This document shows positions 1 through 9,280 of a DNA stretch of 64,000 nt, piece by piece. The stretch's first letter is position 1. Each line of letters starts with the position of its first letter. Position numbers and translations under genes: made by a program. The stretch is from NCBI GenBank assembly GCA_022360445.1, contig JAKSCV010000068.1, forward strand, positions 186,001 through 250,000, read 5' to 3'. The DNA comes from Gammaproteobacteria bacterium. Its GTDB lineage: Bacteria; Pseudomonadota; Gammaproteobacteria; UBA5861. The notes under the pieces were generated by a model that did no database searches, was not told where the DNA came from, and was given only the letters and a program-made list of their open reading frames with translations.

Positions 1-609
1 TTCATTCAAACGCGGGTAGGGGATCGCATTGGGTTGATCCTGTTCGGTGATCGCGCCTACGTGCAGGTACCGCTCAGTTTTGACCGAGACACCGTTCGAC
101 ATTTTTTAGATGAGTCGGCTGTGGGGCTGGCAGGTAAAGCAACCTCACTGGGCGACGCTATTGGCTTAGCGATCAAACGGCTCCGTGAACGGCCGCAAAA
201 CGCACGTGTGCTTGTACTGCTAACAGATGGTCGCAATACCGCCGGTGAGGTTGACCCCCTACAGGCCGCAAAGGTCGCTGCTGAAGAGAATGTACGTATT
301 TATACGATCGGTGTGGGCGGTCACCCGCAACAAGTACGCGGATTGTTTGGTTTTCAAACCATTAACCCATCAAGAGATTTAGATGAGCGTTTACTCGAGG
401 ATATCGCGCAAACGACAGAGGGTCGCTATTTTCGCGCACATGATGTTGAAGAACTTCAGAAAATCTATGCCGTTTTGGATCAATATGAGCCTACCTTAGG
501 TGCTCACAAAACCTACCGGCCGGTAAAAGAGCTCTACAGCTGGCCATTGGCACTGGCCTTACTGGTGGCAATGGTGCTCATGGGTGCTAAGGGACGCAGT
601 TATCTATGA
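1..609 (+). CDS. batA: BatA-like VWA-domain membrane protein (5' end outside window)
   Basis: C-terminal 202 residues of a von Willebrand factor A protein; the reading frame is open from base 1, so the start and the MIDAS DxSxS motif lie upstream of the window. The visible part has the VWA motifs around FGDRAYVQVPLS and LLTDGRNTAGEVDP and one C-terminal membrane span (about residues 178-195) ending in a short basic tail, as in BatA. Bat proteins are inner-membrane/periplasmic proteins first linked to aerotolerance in Bacteroides; their molecular role is poorly defined. The stop overlaps the next start by 4 bp (ATGA), which indicates translational coupling. The gene order batA-batB-batC-batD supports the assignment. 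Confidence 0.85.
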   Translation, partial: FIQTRVGDRIGLILFGDRAYVQVPLSFDRDTVRHFLDESAVGLAGKATSLGDAIGLAIKRLRERPQNARVLVLLTDGRNTAGEVDPLQAAKVAAEENVRIYTIGVGGHPQQVRGLFGFQTINPSRDLDERLLEDIAQTTEGRYFRAHDVEELQKIYAVLDQYEPTLGAHKTYRPVKELYSWPLALALLVAMVLMGAKGRSYL

Positions 610-1601
610 GCTTTTCGGAGTTCCATTTTATTCGCCCATTGTGGTTATTAATGCTCCCCATTTTTTATTTTCTGTGTGGGTGGTTATATCAACGTTCCAA
701 TCAGGCCACACTGTGGACCCACTACGTAGATCCTGTTTTACTTAAGCACCAACTGATTTCAGCCAAGTCGCAAAAGCGTGTTTGGCCTTATCTTGGGCTG
801 GCCGGGTGTGCGACAGTTGCCCTCCTTGCCTTGGCGGGGCCCGCATGGGAAAAGCTGCCTTCCCCGGTTTTCCAATCGATGTCGGCTCGGGTGATCATTT
901 TAGACTTATCAAAGTCCATGGATGCGGGGGATATCCAACCTTCGCGATTGATTCGTGCCAAACACAAGTTAATCGATTTGCTCGATGCGGCGGGGGATAC
1001 TCAAACCGCATTAATTGTCTTTACCCGGGTTCCCTATGTCATCTCCCCGCTCACGGATGACACAGCAACAATCCAGGCGATGCTACCTTCACTGGATACA
1101 CAACTCCCGCCCGTTCAAGGCGCTACGATCAGTGCGGCTTTAAAGAAAGCCGATGAATTGCTCGAACACGCTGAAGGTATGCCAGCCTCTATTGTCTTGC
1201 TCACGGACTCCAAGCCGGATGAGGCCAGTTTTAAAGTAGCCAGCAGCCTTCGCAATCAAGGGAAAAGGGTTTCTGTACTGGCTGTTGGTACCACGAGTGG
1301 CAAGCCGGTGCCTATTGCAGGCGGGGGTTTTTTGAAAGACAAGCAGGGGCAGCTTGTTGTACCAGGAGTCAATCAGCTTGAATTACAGCGACTGGCGATG
1401 GTCGGTGGGGGTGTGTACACCTTCTTAACAGCCTCAAAAGAAGATATTCGTCGTATAGCCAGTGCCGTCCCCAACCCTCAATTGGGACACAAGAAGGGGA
1501 CCGATCAGCTGAGTGATCAATGGATTGATCGAGGACCTTACCTGCTCATTTTTATACTCCCTTTTTTGGCATTACTTTTCAGGCGTGGGGTTTTAGCATG
1601 A
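606..1601 (+). CDS. batB: BatB-like VWA-domain membrane protein
   Basis: 331 residues. Two N-terminal hydrophobic segments (about 8-28 and 60-80), a VWA domain starting at about residue 95 with the metal-site motif DLSKSMD (DxSxS), the later LLTDSKPDEA segment, and a C-terminal membrane span (about 310-325). This is the BatB layout, with the VWA domain held outside the membrane between spans. It overlaps batA by 4 bp at the start and batC by 4 bp at the end, so the three genes are one tightly coupled operon. A paralogue of the upstream VWA gene rather than a duplicate: sequence similarity is confined to the domain motifs. Confidence 0.88.
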   Translation: MSFSEFHFIRPLWLLMLPIFYFLCGWLYQRSNQATLWTHYVDPVLLKHQLISAKSQKRVWPYLGLAGCATVALLALAGPAWEKLPSPVFQSMSARVIILDLSKSMDAGDIQPSRLIRAKHKLIDLLDAAGDTQTALIVFTRVPYVISPLTDDTATIQAMLPSLDTQLPPVQGATISAALKKADELLEHAEGMPASIVLLTDSKPDEASFKVASSLRNQGKRVSVLAVGTTSGKPVPIAGGGFLKDKQGQLVVPGVNQLELQRLAMVGGGVYTFLTASKEDIRRIASAVPNPQLGHKKGTDQLSDQWIDRGPYLLIFILPFLALLFRRGVLA

Positions 1602-2428
1602 GATTTCGGTTCTACTTATCATTACTGTTTTTGGCAACAAGCCCAGGACAAGCAGGAGGGTTGTCTGATACTTGGGATACTTTATGGTGGAACAATGACC
1701 AGCGTGGTATGACGTACCTTCAGCAAGAAAAGTACACAGAAGCCGCTACGACTTTTGATCAACCAGGTTGGCAAGGTGTAGCACACTTCCGCGATGGTGA
1801 TTACGAGCAGGCTGCTGCTAAATTTGCGCAGTCCCTGTCTCCGGAAGCACTTTACAACCAAGGCAATGCCTTAGCGCGTTCAGGGAAACTAAAAGAGGCG
1901 TTAGCAGCCTACGAAAAACGTTTGGAAATGAGCGATGATGAAGATACTCGATTTAACCGGGATCTCGTGAAAAAACTGCTGGAATCGCAAGAAAGTCAGC
2001 ACAATAACCAGAAAAATAAAGATGATAATAACCAAAGTGGTACTAATGAAAAGTCAAGTGATAGTGATAGTTCAAGCAGTGAAGAGAATACAGAAAAATC
2101 AGCGGAACCGAAGAAGACTGGCGCGCACGGCCGTGAGGACAGCACTGAACAGAGCGCAGGCTCTGAACACCCGAGTCAGAAGGCTGAGCAGTCACCCGAA
2201 GAAACTGGAGAGGACGGTGGGCGTGAAATGGAAGAAGATCAGGCTGACTATCAACAAGGGCAAAGTCAATATGCGCAATCAGAAACACCGATGCTTGAGG
2301 GCGAGCAATCCCGGCAGCAGTGGCTGAACCGCATCCCGGATGACCCTTCCGGTCTGCTATACCGCAAATTACGCATGATGCACCGCAATGCGTACCCCGA
2401 GACAGGCGATAGTGAAAACCCATGGTAA
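1598..2428 (+). CDS. batC: BatC-like TPR protein with acidic low-complexity region
   Basis: 276 residues. Signal peptide (about 1-20), then TPR-like repeats (about 35-125, with A-L-Y-N-Q-G-N-A-L-A typical of a TPR helix pair), then a long charged, serine/glutamate/glutamine-rich region (about 130-240) that is probably disordered. The short C-terminal segment around LLYRKLRMMHRNAYP is conserved in BatB/BatC-type proteins. It probably scaffolds the VWA partners in the periplasm (inference from TPRs and operon). Starts inside the batB stop (ATGA) and ends inside batD. Confidence 0.82.
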   Translation: MRFRFYLSLLFLATSPGQAGGLSDTWDTLWWNNDQRGMTYLQQEKYTEAATTFDQPGWQGVAHFRDGDYEQAAAKFAQSLSPEALYNQGNALARSGKLKEALAAYEKRLEMSDDEDTRFNRDLVKKLLESQESQHNNQKNKDDNNQSGTNEKSSDSDSSSSEENTEKSAEPKKTGAHGREDSTEQSAGSEHPSQKAEQSPEETGEDGGREMEEDQADYQQGQSQYAQSETPMLEGEQSRQQWLNRIPDDPSGLLYRKLRMMHRNAYPETGDSENPW

Positions 2429-4119
2429 TGCGACTTTTCTTACTCATATCCTTCCTGCTTTTTTCTCATTACGCAGCGGCAGGTCAACTGGTCGCAACGG
2501 TTGATCGCACTTCGATTGCGAGTGGGCAGTCTCTCGTACTTGAAGTCAATGCCGTGGGGGTGGCGGGTGAGCTGGACTTAAATGGGCTGGATGAACGTTT
2601 TGATGTACTTTCCCAAGCGCGCAGCAATAGTTTACAAATCGTCAATGGCAGCATGAACCGCTCGATCGTTTGGCGACTGATATTGGTGCCTAAAAAAACC
2701 GGCCAGTTGACAATTCCGGCACTGCGAGTGGACAGCGCTCAGAGCCAGCCGATTGTCATCAACGTGAGGGAGTCTGCGGTTGACTCAAAATCATCCGGCA
2801 AAGCAGAGGATCTTTTTATTGAAGTGTCATTAACGCCCCAGAGCCTTTATGTTCAGCAGCAAGCTGTTTTTACTTTGCGAATCTATCATGCCATTAATTT
2901 ATCAGAAGCCAGCTTAGTAATGCCGAGCGTTGAGCACGCTCAATTTGAACGCTTGGGAGAAGACCAAACATACAGCGAGCAACGGCACGGAAAAACATAC
3001 CGCGTCATCGAGCGGCGGTATGGTTTTTCAGCCCAGGCCAGCGGGGAAATGACAATTGACCCCGTGGTAGTGCAGGCTCAGGTACCTGTGACAGATGCGT
3101 ATGGCCGGCAGAGCCTAGGTAGTTTCGGTGGGCTTTTTAATCAGACACGGCCTGTTCGATTAGAGTCCCGGTCAATGACATTAAAGATCAAACCTCGGGT
3201 AGACACGATGGATGGTCGTTGGTGGTTGCCTGCACGAGAACTCAAGGTTGAAGAGATATGGCCCCTGCAAAATAAGGAAGTGCGTGTTGGAGACTCGATC
3301 ACGAGAACAATCACACTCTCTGCCTTTGGGTTAAGTGCTAATCAACTGCCTGGAATTGAAACAACGCCAAGCGACGGCTTACAAATTTATCCGGACAAAG
3401 CGGCATTGAATACGGCCCTGCAAGGTGATCTTATGCTGGGCAAACGGGTGGAAAAATGGGCGTTGGTGGCCTCCGAACCCGGTACGTATACACTACCCGA
3501 AGTAAATATTCCTTGGTGGGACACTGTCAACGACAAAGCACGTATTGCCAGCCTGCCAGCTCGAACCGTGGTAGTTTTGCCGGCTTTGCAGCAGACGGAA
3601 AGTTCGCTGAGGCCTGTGGAGAACCCAACGTCATTCACTCCAGAAGCGCTCACCAATACCACGCAGGAAAGCCGACACATTTGGTTTTGGCTAGCATGGT
3701 TTGCTTTCGTGGGTTGGGCCCTTTCATTAGGTGCCATATTTTGGTGGTGGCGGCGTCAAGCGAAGCGTGACAGCAGCTTCCCGAGCAAAAAAGAACCCGT
3801 CAGGCTGAATGCTCGTCTGCGTGATGTTGAACGTGCATGCTTCACGGGTGAACCGCATGCTGTCAAACAGGCTTTGCTCCTGTGGGCCTCAAAACAGTGG
3901 CCAGATCAACCGCCTATGAGTTTGCTTCAAATAGGTGAGCGCCTTGGCGATGATGCTGTTATGCATGAAATGAAAACCCTGGATTCTACCCATTATGGTC
4001 AATCTCAGGGGCAAGCAAATTCGACGAATCCAAACTTAGTTAGATTGATTGAGAACGCGCTGGCAAATGAGAAAAAACGACAGAAAGCAAAGGCCGAAAG
4101 TTTGCTGCCGGATTTATAA
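2422..4119 (+). CDS. batD: BatD-like protein (oxygen tolerance family)
   Basis: 565 residues. Signal peptide (about 1-20), a long beta-rich periplasmic region with an N-terminal segment VATVDRTSIASGQSLVLEV typical of BatD, one membrane span at about 420-445 followed by a basic WWRRQAKR anchor, and a cytoplasmic C-terminal domain. It overlaps batC by 7 bp and closes the operon. A second ATG two codons downstream (2428) is equally possible as start. Function is unproven in this lineage; the family is defined by genomic linkage with VWA proteins and MoxR ATPases, the latter expected just upstream of the window. Confidence 0.85.
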   Translation: MVMRLFLLISFLLFSHYAAAGQLVATVDRTSIASGQSLVLEVNAVGVAGELDLNGLDERFDVLSQARSNSLQIVNGSMNRSIVWRLILVPKKTGQLTIPALRVDSAQSQPIVINVRESAVDSKSSGKAEDLFIEVSLTPQSLYVQQQAVFTLRIYHAINLSEASLVMPSVEHAQFERLGEDQTYSEQRHGKTYRVIERRYGFSAQASGEMTIDPVVVQAQVPVTDAYGRQSLGSFGGLFNQTRPVRLESRSMTLKIKPRVDTMDGRWWLPARELKVEEIWPLQNKEVRVGDSITRTITLSAFGLSANQLPGIETTPSDGLQIYPDKAALNTALQGDLMLGKRVEKWALVASEPGTYTLPEVNIPWWDTVNDKARIASLPARTVVVLPALQQTESSLRPVENPTSFTPEALTNTTQESRHIWFWLAWFAFVGWALSLGAIFWWWRRQAKRDSSFPSKKEPVRLNARLRDVERACFTGEPHAVKQALLLWASKQWPDQPPMSLLQIGERLGDDAVMHEMKTLDSTHYGQSQGQANSTNPNLVRLIENALANEKKRQKAKAESLLPDL

Positions 4120-4139
4120 AATCACCTAGTAAAGTGATT
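4120..4139 (+). terminator. weak hairpin after batD
   Basis: Inverted repeat AATCAC (4120-4125) / GTGATT (4134-4139) starts at the batD stop and is followed by ATTCC rather than a clear T run. It may help end the bat transcript. It overlaps the last codons of the small minus-strand ORF, so its role is uncertain. Confidence 0.25.
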
Positions 4140-4269
4140 ATTCCAGTGCATCCATTAAATCGATGATACATTCCATTTCTTCCTTGCTTACCCGTGTCCC
4201 GCTCATCCAAACTGAGCCTTTCAGGCGCATTCGGTACGGCTGGCACTTGTCTGACATAAAACAGTTCAT
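4138..4269 (-). CDS. possible small protein, 43 residues
   Basis: A short open frame 41 bp downstream of the acyl-CoA synthetase stop and on the same strand. It encodes a 43-residue peptide beginning MNCFMSDKCQPY and ending KEEMECIIDLMDALE. Composition is protein-like: a Cys/basic N-terminal half and an amphipathic acidic C-terminal helix. A purine-rich AAAGGA precedes the ATG but only about 2 bases away, which is closer than ideal. I do not recognise a family. It could be a real small gene translated with the synthetase message, or chance; no other gene explains this gap. Confidence 0.38.
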   Translation of the reverse strand: MNCFMSDKCQPYRMRLKGSVWMSGTRVSKEEMECIIDLMDALE

Positions 4270-4310
4270 GTTCCTTTAAGGCCTAACCGCCCTCAGGTAA
4301 ACGTTCAATC

Positions 4311-6002
4311 TTATATTAGGCCCATGAGCTCCTTCACCTTATTTTTCATAATTTTTCCATTGGCATTTCGAGGCAAGGGAACAAAATCCAAGGTTATTTT
4401 TTTGGGAACTTTGAAGTGCGCCAAATGCTGTTCAACATGTGCTTTCAATTCATCTTCAGTGACGGTGCTATTTTCCCGCACTTGGACCATTGCGCCGACT
4501 TCTTCGCCAAGGATGTGATCTGGAATACCTACAACCGCGGCATCCATAATGTCAGGGTGGTCATACAGGGCGTTTTCTACTTCAACGCAATAGATATTTT
4601 CACCACCACGTATCAGCATGTCTTTAGCCCGATCAACAATGTAAAGAAATCCCTCTTCATCTTTGTACCCAAGGTCACCAGAGTGCAGCCAGCCGTTTGT
4701 GAAGCTGATTGAAGTGGCGTCGGGCTTCTTCCAGTAGCCGGTAACCACCTGAGGGCCAAAGATCCAAACTTCGCCAATTTCACCAGGTGGCAATTCGTTT
4801 TCCTCAGCATTCATGATTTTTACGAACGTCACCGGCGGTGGCGTGCCGACACTGTTGGGCTTAGCGATGTAGTCATCCGCATTGTTAGAGGTTGCCAGAG
4901 CGGATGTCTCGGTTAATCCATATCCATTGCTGGCTTTTATCTGTGGAAATGCCGATTGGACTCGTTTTTGTAATTCGGGTGCTGAGGGTGCGCCACCATA
5001 CCCAATGGTTTGTAAGGAGGACAGGTCATGATAAGGAAAGCGTGCAGACTCTAAAACTTGCCAAACCATCGAAGGAACGCCGCCAAAGGAGGTGATTTTT
5101 TCTTTCTCGATCAGTTCCATTGCCACTTCAGGGTCCCACTTATGCATGAAAACCAGTTTGCTGCCTGCAAAAGTACTGCCGCACAAAATGGCATGGCAAC
5201 CTGTCGCATGGAAGAGAGGTACAGAAATCAATTGAGCCAGTTGTTCTTTAGCGGGTTCCGGTTTTCTACCGTAGCGGATTTCGGTGCGGTAACGGACGAA
5301 AACGCCACTCAGTAAATTGTTGCAAATGTTACGGTGAGTCCCAAGCGCGCCTTTGGGGTGGCCCGTTGTTCCCGACGTATAAAAGAGCGTGCAAGGCGTA
5401 TCGGGTGGGATGGGGATATTGGGTAAATGCTGCTCAGGGTCTGTTTCTGAAAAAAGGTCTTCCCAGCGTTCAGCATGGATGGGCATTTCTTGAGTTTGGC
5501 GTACCGCCACCATATGTTTCAATGCCGTTAACTCTTGCTGATGGTCGATGAGTTCAGCCAGACGTTCCTGATCAGCAAACAGTAATTTTGCGCCGCTGTC
5601 TTGCAAACCATACGTCAGCTCTTCACCTTTCCACCAGGCGTTTAACGGGACGATAATAGCGCCCGAGATGACAGTTGCCCAAAAAATCATGGGCCACTCA
5701 GGCAGGTTGCGCATAGCTAAGGCAACACGGTCACCCTTTTCGATACCGTATTTTGACTTGAGTAGATGCGCTAACTGTGTAACTTTTTGATAATGCGCTT
5801 GATAGGTGTAACGTTCATCATGATAGACAAGATAGTCCCGGTCAAAAAACTGCCGGGTTGATTCCAGAATCGTGCGCAAATTCTCTGGTGCAGATTTCCA
5901 TACTTTAGTGGGTACGCCGTTGATATCGCACTCTTCGATATCGAACATACCGTTTGAAGCTTGTTGTAAGATTTGTTCTGCTTGTGCCAACGGTAAAGGC
6001 AT
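4311..6002 (-). CDS. acyl-CoA synthetase (AMP-forming, class I adenylating enzyme)
   Basis: 563 residues, typical length for long/medium-chain acyl-CoA ligases. The P-loop-like A3 motif TLFYTSGTTGHPKG lies at about 206-219, followed by NGYGLTETSA (A5), WLHSGDLGYKDEEGFLYIVDRAKDMLIRGGENI-type A7/A8 residues and the C-terminal PRNANGKIMK lysine motif (A10). It activates a carboxylic acid through an acyl-adenylate and transfers it to CoA. The start is supported by AGGGAGGAAAAC before the ATG. Substrate cannot be read from sequence; no beta-oxidation gene is adjacent. Confidence 0.85.
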   Translation of the reverse strand: MPLPLAQAEQILQQASNGMFDIEECDINGVPTKVWKSAPENLRTILESTRQFFDRDYLVYHDERYTYQAHYQKVTQLAHLLKSKYGIEKGDRVALAMRNLPEWPMIFWATVISGAIIVPLNAWWKGEELTYGLQDSGAKLLFADQERLAELIDHQQELTALKHMVAVRQTQEMPIHAERWEDLFSETDPEQHLPNIPIPPDTPCTLFYTSGTTGHPKGALGTHRNICNNLLSGVFVRYRTEIRYGRKPEPAKEQLAQLISVPLFHATGCHAILCGSTFAGSKLVFMHKWDPEVAMELIEKEKITSFGGVPSMVWQVLESARFPYHDLSSLQTIGYGGAPSAPELQKRVQSAFPQIKASNGYGLTETSALATSNNADDYIAKPNSVGTPPPVTFVKIMNAEENELPPGEIGEVWIFGPQVVTGYWKKPDATSISFTNGWLHSGDLGYKDEEGFLYIVDRAKDMLIRGGENIYCVEVENALYDHPDIMDAAVVGIPDHILGEEVGAMVQVRENSTVTEDELKAHVEQHLAHFKVPKKITLDFVPLPRNANGKIMKNKVKELMGLI

Positions 6003-6031
6003 GTTTTCCTCCCTTGTGATTTGTAATAATA

Positions 6032-7108
6032 TTAGGTCTCCTGAGCTGCTTTAAAGGCAGCCATTGCCTGGCCGGAATCAAGCGCTTCCCGTGCGCGCTC
6101 AGCACCTGCCTCAATCGTTTCGCTGTGCTGACTTCCCCATAACGCAATAGCTGCACCATAAACCAAGCTATCGTAGGCCGGGCCTCTCTCTCCGTTAAGC
6201 GCCGTCCAGCCAGTTGCGAGTGTTTTTTGCGGTAGATTGTCTGTTTCATGTTCAAAAAGAACGGCGCGAACCGTTTGCTCAATACCAATGTCTGTAGGGG
6301 GCAATGAAACTGTTTTGAGTGGTGCGGATAGGTTTTCATAATAGTGGCAGACCGCTTCCTTTTGCAGGGATGGGATGACACCGCCTTCAACACCGCGAAC
6401 AATCGTTGCGCTGCTAAACCCAGCCTGCCGGGCGAGCTGGTTGTAAACATCTGGATAATTGCGATGAACATAACCTGTATGAAGGTGTGTTTTTAGGGCT
6501 CCACGTAGGGGGGAGCATAGTTTTTCGATTGTTGTAAACAGATTGCGTTTGATCATCTTGTTGCGCAGTGGCAATAAGTGATGTAGAGCCGGGGAATAGA
6601 TTTTCTGGTCAACGTAACCCCACCCAATGGATGGGTTTTGAATTTTCTCAACCACTTTTGAAACAGATTCAAACACATTGACCCCTGCCGCCATGAGCAC
6701 TTGGTGTGCAGTTATGCCATATTTAGGGCCAATCGATTCTAGCCCATGAATAATGGCCGGTATGCCACAGGCCGCCAAAACAGCGGGTAAAAAAGGTGTC
6801 ATGGGTAATCCTCGCCCGTGGCCGTCATAAGGATCAGCAATGTCGATCAAGAGAGGGACATCAAGAGAGGAAAGCTCGATTCTATCGAGCAATGCTTGCA
6901 ACGCAGCAGCATTCTCGTCATCAGATTCCCGCTTCATTCGCAACGCAATCAAGAGGACAGCGGCTTGGGTCAGGTCAGCTTCGCCGTCCAGGATGGCTGC
7001 AAAGGCAGCGTAAGCTTCTTCCCGAGCCAGATCTTTACTATAACCTGGGCCAGTTGCTGCTTTTTGTATTGCGCTGTGCAGCGGGCTTTGAGGGGGATTT
7101 TTTATCAT
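6032..7108 (-). CDS. TrpD2/YbiB-like anthranilate phosphoribosyltransferase-fold protein
   Basis: About 358 residues with an N-terminal helical domain (about 10-75, TQAAVLLIALRMKRES) and the glycosyltransferase family 3 phosphoribosyltransferase fold. In place of the TrpD phosphate-binding GTGGD motif it has DPYDGHGRGLP, as in TrpD2 (YbiB) proteins, which bind nucleic acid and are not tryptophan enzymes. No trp gene is nearby. The ATG at 7108 is preferred; an in-frame GTG at 7123 would add five residues, and neither has a strong Shine-Dalgarno. It lies 29 bp upstream of the acyl-CoA synthetase on the same strand and may share its transcript. Confidence 0.7.
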   Translation of the reverse strand: MIKNPPQSPLHSAIQKAATGPGYSKDLAREEAYAAFAAILDGEADLTQAAVLLIALRMKRESDDENAAALQALLDRIELSSLDVPLLIDIADPYDGHGRGLPMTPFLPAVLAACGIPAIIHGLESIGPKYGITAHQVLMAAGVNVFESVSKVVEKIQNPSIGWGYVDQKIYSPALHHLLPLRNKMIKRNLFTTIEKLCSPLRGALKTHLHTGYVHRNYPDVYNQLARQAGFSSATIVRGVEGGVIPSLQKEAVCHYYENLSAPLKTVSLPPTDIGIEQTVRAVLFEHETDNLPQKTLATGWTALNGERGPAYDSLVYGAAIALWGSQHSETIEAGAERAREALDSGQAMAAFKAAQET

Positions 7109-7147
7109 ATACAAAGCATACACGCTCTGCGGTGAACCTGGCTACTT

Positions 7148-9190
7148 CTACTTTCTATTCATAACTTTGAGGCAAAAAACGATGCCGAATAAAAACAGGA
7201 TACCCGGTAATGTGATCAAACCTAATTGGTTACTGTGGTTCTTAGTGACTTTTATACTGACTTTGCCCGGCTCAGACTCGCTTTTGCCGTCAGACACTTG
7301 AAAGTAAAAGGTATCGTAACCGGTAAATCCGGGGTCGGCTGTGTATTGGTAGGCGCCTGTCAGAGAATCCGTCACTGTAACGGACCCATGTTCGGGTGCT
7401 GTGGAAATGTAATAGGTTAACGCATCGCCGTTTGAATCGGTGCCTGATAAATAACCGGTACCGATGCTGTTCTTTTTCAGGTTAAGGCTATTTTCCAAAG
7501 CAATGGGTTCATTATTGTCACCGACAGTAATAGTGACTTGGTTTTGAGCGGTATTGCCCGCATCATCTTCAACGGATAATTCGAACACAAGGGTTGCATT
7601 GGCGGCAGGAGCGAGGAATGTCGTTACGGCTGTGTTGGGGTTGTCCAGCGTTATGGTATCACCCGAGTACTGTGTCCATAAATAACGGATTAATATTCCG
7701 TTGTCTGAATCAACGCTTTGGCTACCGTCGAGTGTGACCGTACTATTGATGGCCACTGCCTGGTTACTCCCTGGATTGGCGATTGGTGAACCGTTTGCGG
7801 CTAGGGATAGTGCGGCATAGGTATTGAGTAAACCTGAGCCACATTGATTAGCTGCGCAATTTGGATTTACAGGAAACGCACGAGCGGATGAGGTTATGAT
7901 ATTCTCGATTTCACCCGGTGTGAGTGTGTGATCGATACTCAGGATGAGCGAAGCGACGCCTGCGACATGCGGCGCAGCCATGCTGGTGCCGTGATAAAAG
8001 GTGTAATGATGATCATTTTGGGCAGAGGTAATGCCGGAATCCAATGTCGACAAAATCCCATTGGGATCATTTAATTGATTCATCATGCCGCCGGGTGCGG
8101 CAATGTCGACCGCAGTGCCATAATTACTATAAAGTGCACGACTACCTTCTTTGTCAAATGCAGCTACGTTGATTACATTGTTGCAGCTTGCTGGTGTGAA
8201 AGGTGTGCTATCCGTGTTTACACTCGAATTACCGGCTGCTGTGATTACAACTGAGCCGGCCGCAACAGCCGCATCGATCGCGGTTTGCTCAGCGATACCG
8301 CAAGCACCTTGCATCCCCAAGCTTAGATTGATTACTTTTGCCGGTTTTTTAGCCGGCGGTACATTCGGCACCGCTAATCCCGCAGACCAGTAAATGGCAT
8401 CAATAATGTCAGATAATAGGCCGCCGCACTTACCCAGCACTCGTGCGATGAGTAAATCACTTTCCCAATTAACCCCTGCAATGCCCGTGGCATTGTTTGT
8501 GTTGGCGGCGATAATGCCAGCGACGTGTGTGCCATGCCAGGAGCTATCGCCTTCAGGGCAGAGTCCACCTTGCGTTTCATCTGCGGAGATCCAGTCACCG
8601 GGGTCAGTGGCATCGCCATCACGCCCATCACCGTCATTTGCGGTAAAGGTTTCGGAGATAAAGTCGTATTCATCGACAACTCTACCTTGGATGTCTTCGT
8701 GGTTGGGCAGAATGCCCGTATCAATGACAGCAATTGTGACTTGAGATGAGCCAGTTGTCAGGTCCCATGCCGACTCGGTATCCGTTGCACCGATATGATC
8801 ATTAGTTGAGCCCAGATTCCATTGGGCATTGCTGACAAAATAAGGGTCTGTTGAAATTCTCATGGGAAAAACTCGGCGATTATATAAAGCGTACGTTACC
8901 CCAGGTGTTTGATTGATCTGTTCAAGTAAGTCCTGCGTCGCTTCTGAGTCCAACTCATCGGGAATGGAAAGCACATGGGAACCTCCCGCCATTTCTCTCA
9001 CATAGCCAAGGGAATTGCCCAGCTTGGCAGATAGAGGTGAAAGCTTACTCTGGACTTGATATCTTGTGCTTGTGATCTGGGCAGAGTCAAATTTAACAAT
9101 GATTTGCTTGTCACGCGTATGTGCTGATTTAGCAAGCATGAGCAACAATACAAAAAGAGTGGAATGAATGAGGGACCAACGAGTCTTCAT
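7148..9190 (-). CDS. secreted subtilisin-like serine protease (S8) with C-terminal Ig/cadherin-like domains
   Basis: 680 residues. Signal peptide (about 1-24), an I9-type propeptide region (about 27-105), then the S8 domain with the full triad: Asp about 157 (AVIDTGI), His about 219 (HGTHVAG) and Ser about 403 (HGTSMAAP), plus the oxyanion Asn in AAGNSS. Two beta-domains follow: a PKD/REJ-like one (about 470-555, LDGSQSVDSDNG) and a cadherin-like one (about 570-645, GYDTFYFQVSDG). The protein ends in a hydrophobic stretch and a basic tail (VMNRK), which suggests membrane anchoring. ATG at 9190 is preceded by AAGGTG; an upstream GTG is less likely. Probably degrades extracellular protein. Confidence 0.88.
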   Translation of the reverse strand: MKTRWSLIHSTLFVLLLMLAKSAHTRDKQIIVKFDSAQITSTRYQVQSKLSPLSAKLGNSLGYVREMAGGSHVLSIPDELDSEATQDLLEQINQTPGVTYALYNRRVFPMRISTDPYFVSNAQWNLGSTNDHIGATDTESAWDLTTGSSQVTIAVIDTGILPNHEDIQGRVVDEYDFISETFTANDGDGRDGDATDPGDWISADETQGGLCPEGDSSWHGTHVAGIIAANTNNATGIAGVNWESDLLIARVLGKCGGLLSDIIDAIYWSAGLAVPNVPPAKKPAKVINLSLGMQGACGIAEQTAIDAAVAAGSVVITAAGNSSVNTDSTPFTPASCNNVINVAAFDKEGSRALYSNYGTAVDIAAPGGMMNQLNDPNGILSTLDSGITSAQNDHHYTFYHGTSMAAPHVAGVASLILSIDHTLTPGEIENIITSSARAFPVNPNCAANQCGSGLLNTYAALSLAANGSPIANPGSNQAVAINSTVTLDGSQSVDSDNGILIRYLWTQYSGDTITLDNPNTAVTTFLAPAANATLVFELSVEDDAGNTAQNQVTITVGDNNEPIALENSLNLKKNSIGTGYLSGTDSNGDALTYYISTAPEHGSVTVTDSLTGAYQYTADPGFTGYDTFYFQVSDGKSESEPGKVSIKVTKNHSNQLGLITLPGILFLFGIVFCLKVMNRK

Positions 9191-9235
9191 GTGCACCTTA
9201 ACGGCACGACGTGCTGGTTTCTGAATCGTCTAAGA

Positions 9236-9255
9236 AGCCGCCGGCCTAAGCGGCT
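9236..9255 (-). terminator. possible terminator after the MscS-family gene
   Basis: Inverted repeat AGCCGC (9236-9241) / GCGGCT (9250-9255) with an 8-base loop, between the stop of the minus-strand MscS-family gene and the start of the protease gene. On the minus strand it is followed by TTCTTAG, only a weak U tract. Close by is a second repeat, ATCGTA / TACGAT (9262-9280). Confidence 0.35.
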
Positions 9256-9280
9256 GGTTTCATCGTACGAACGATACGAT

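Noticed and set aside
5905-6471. 188-codon frame across the end of the TrpD2-like gene and the start of the acyl-CoA synthetase
   Set aside because: Same strand but out of frame, overlaps both real genes, no family features.
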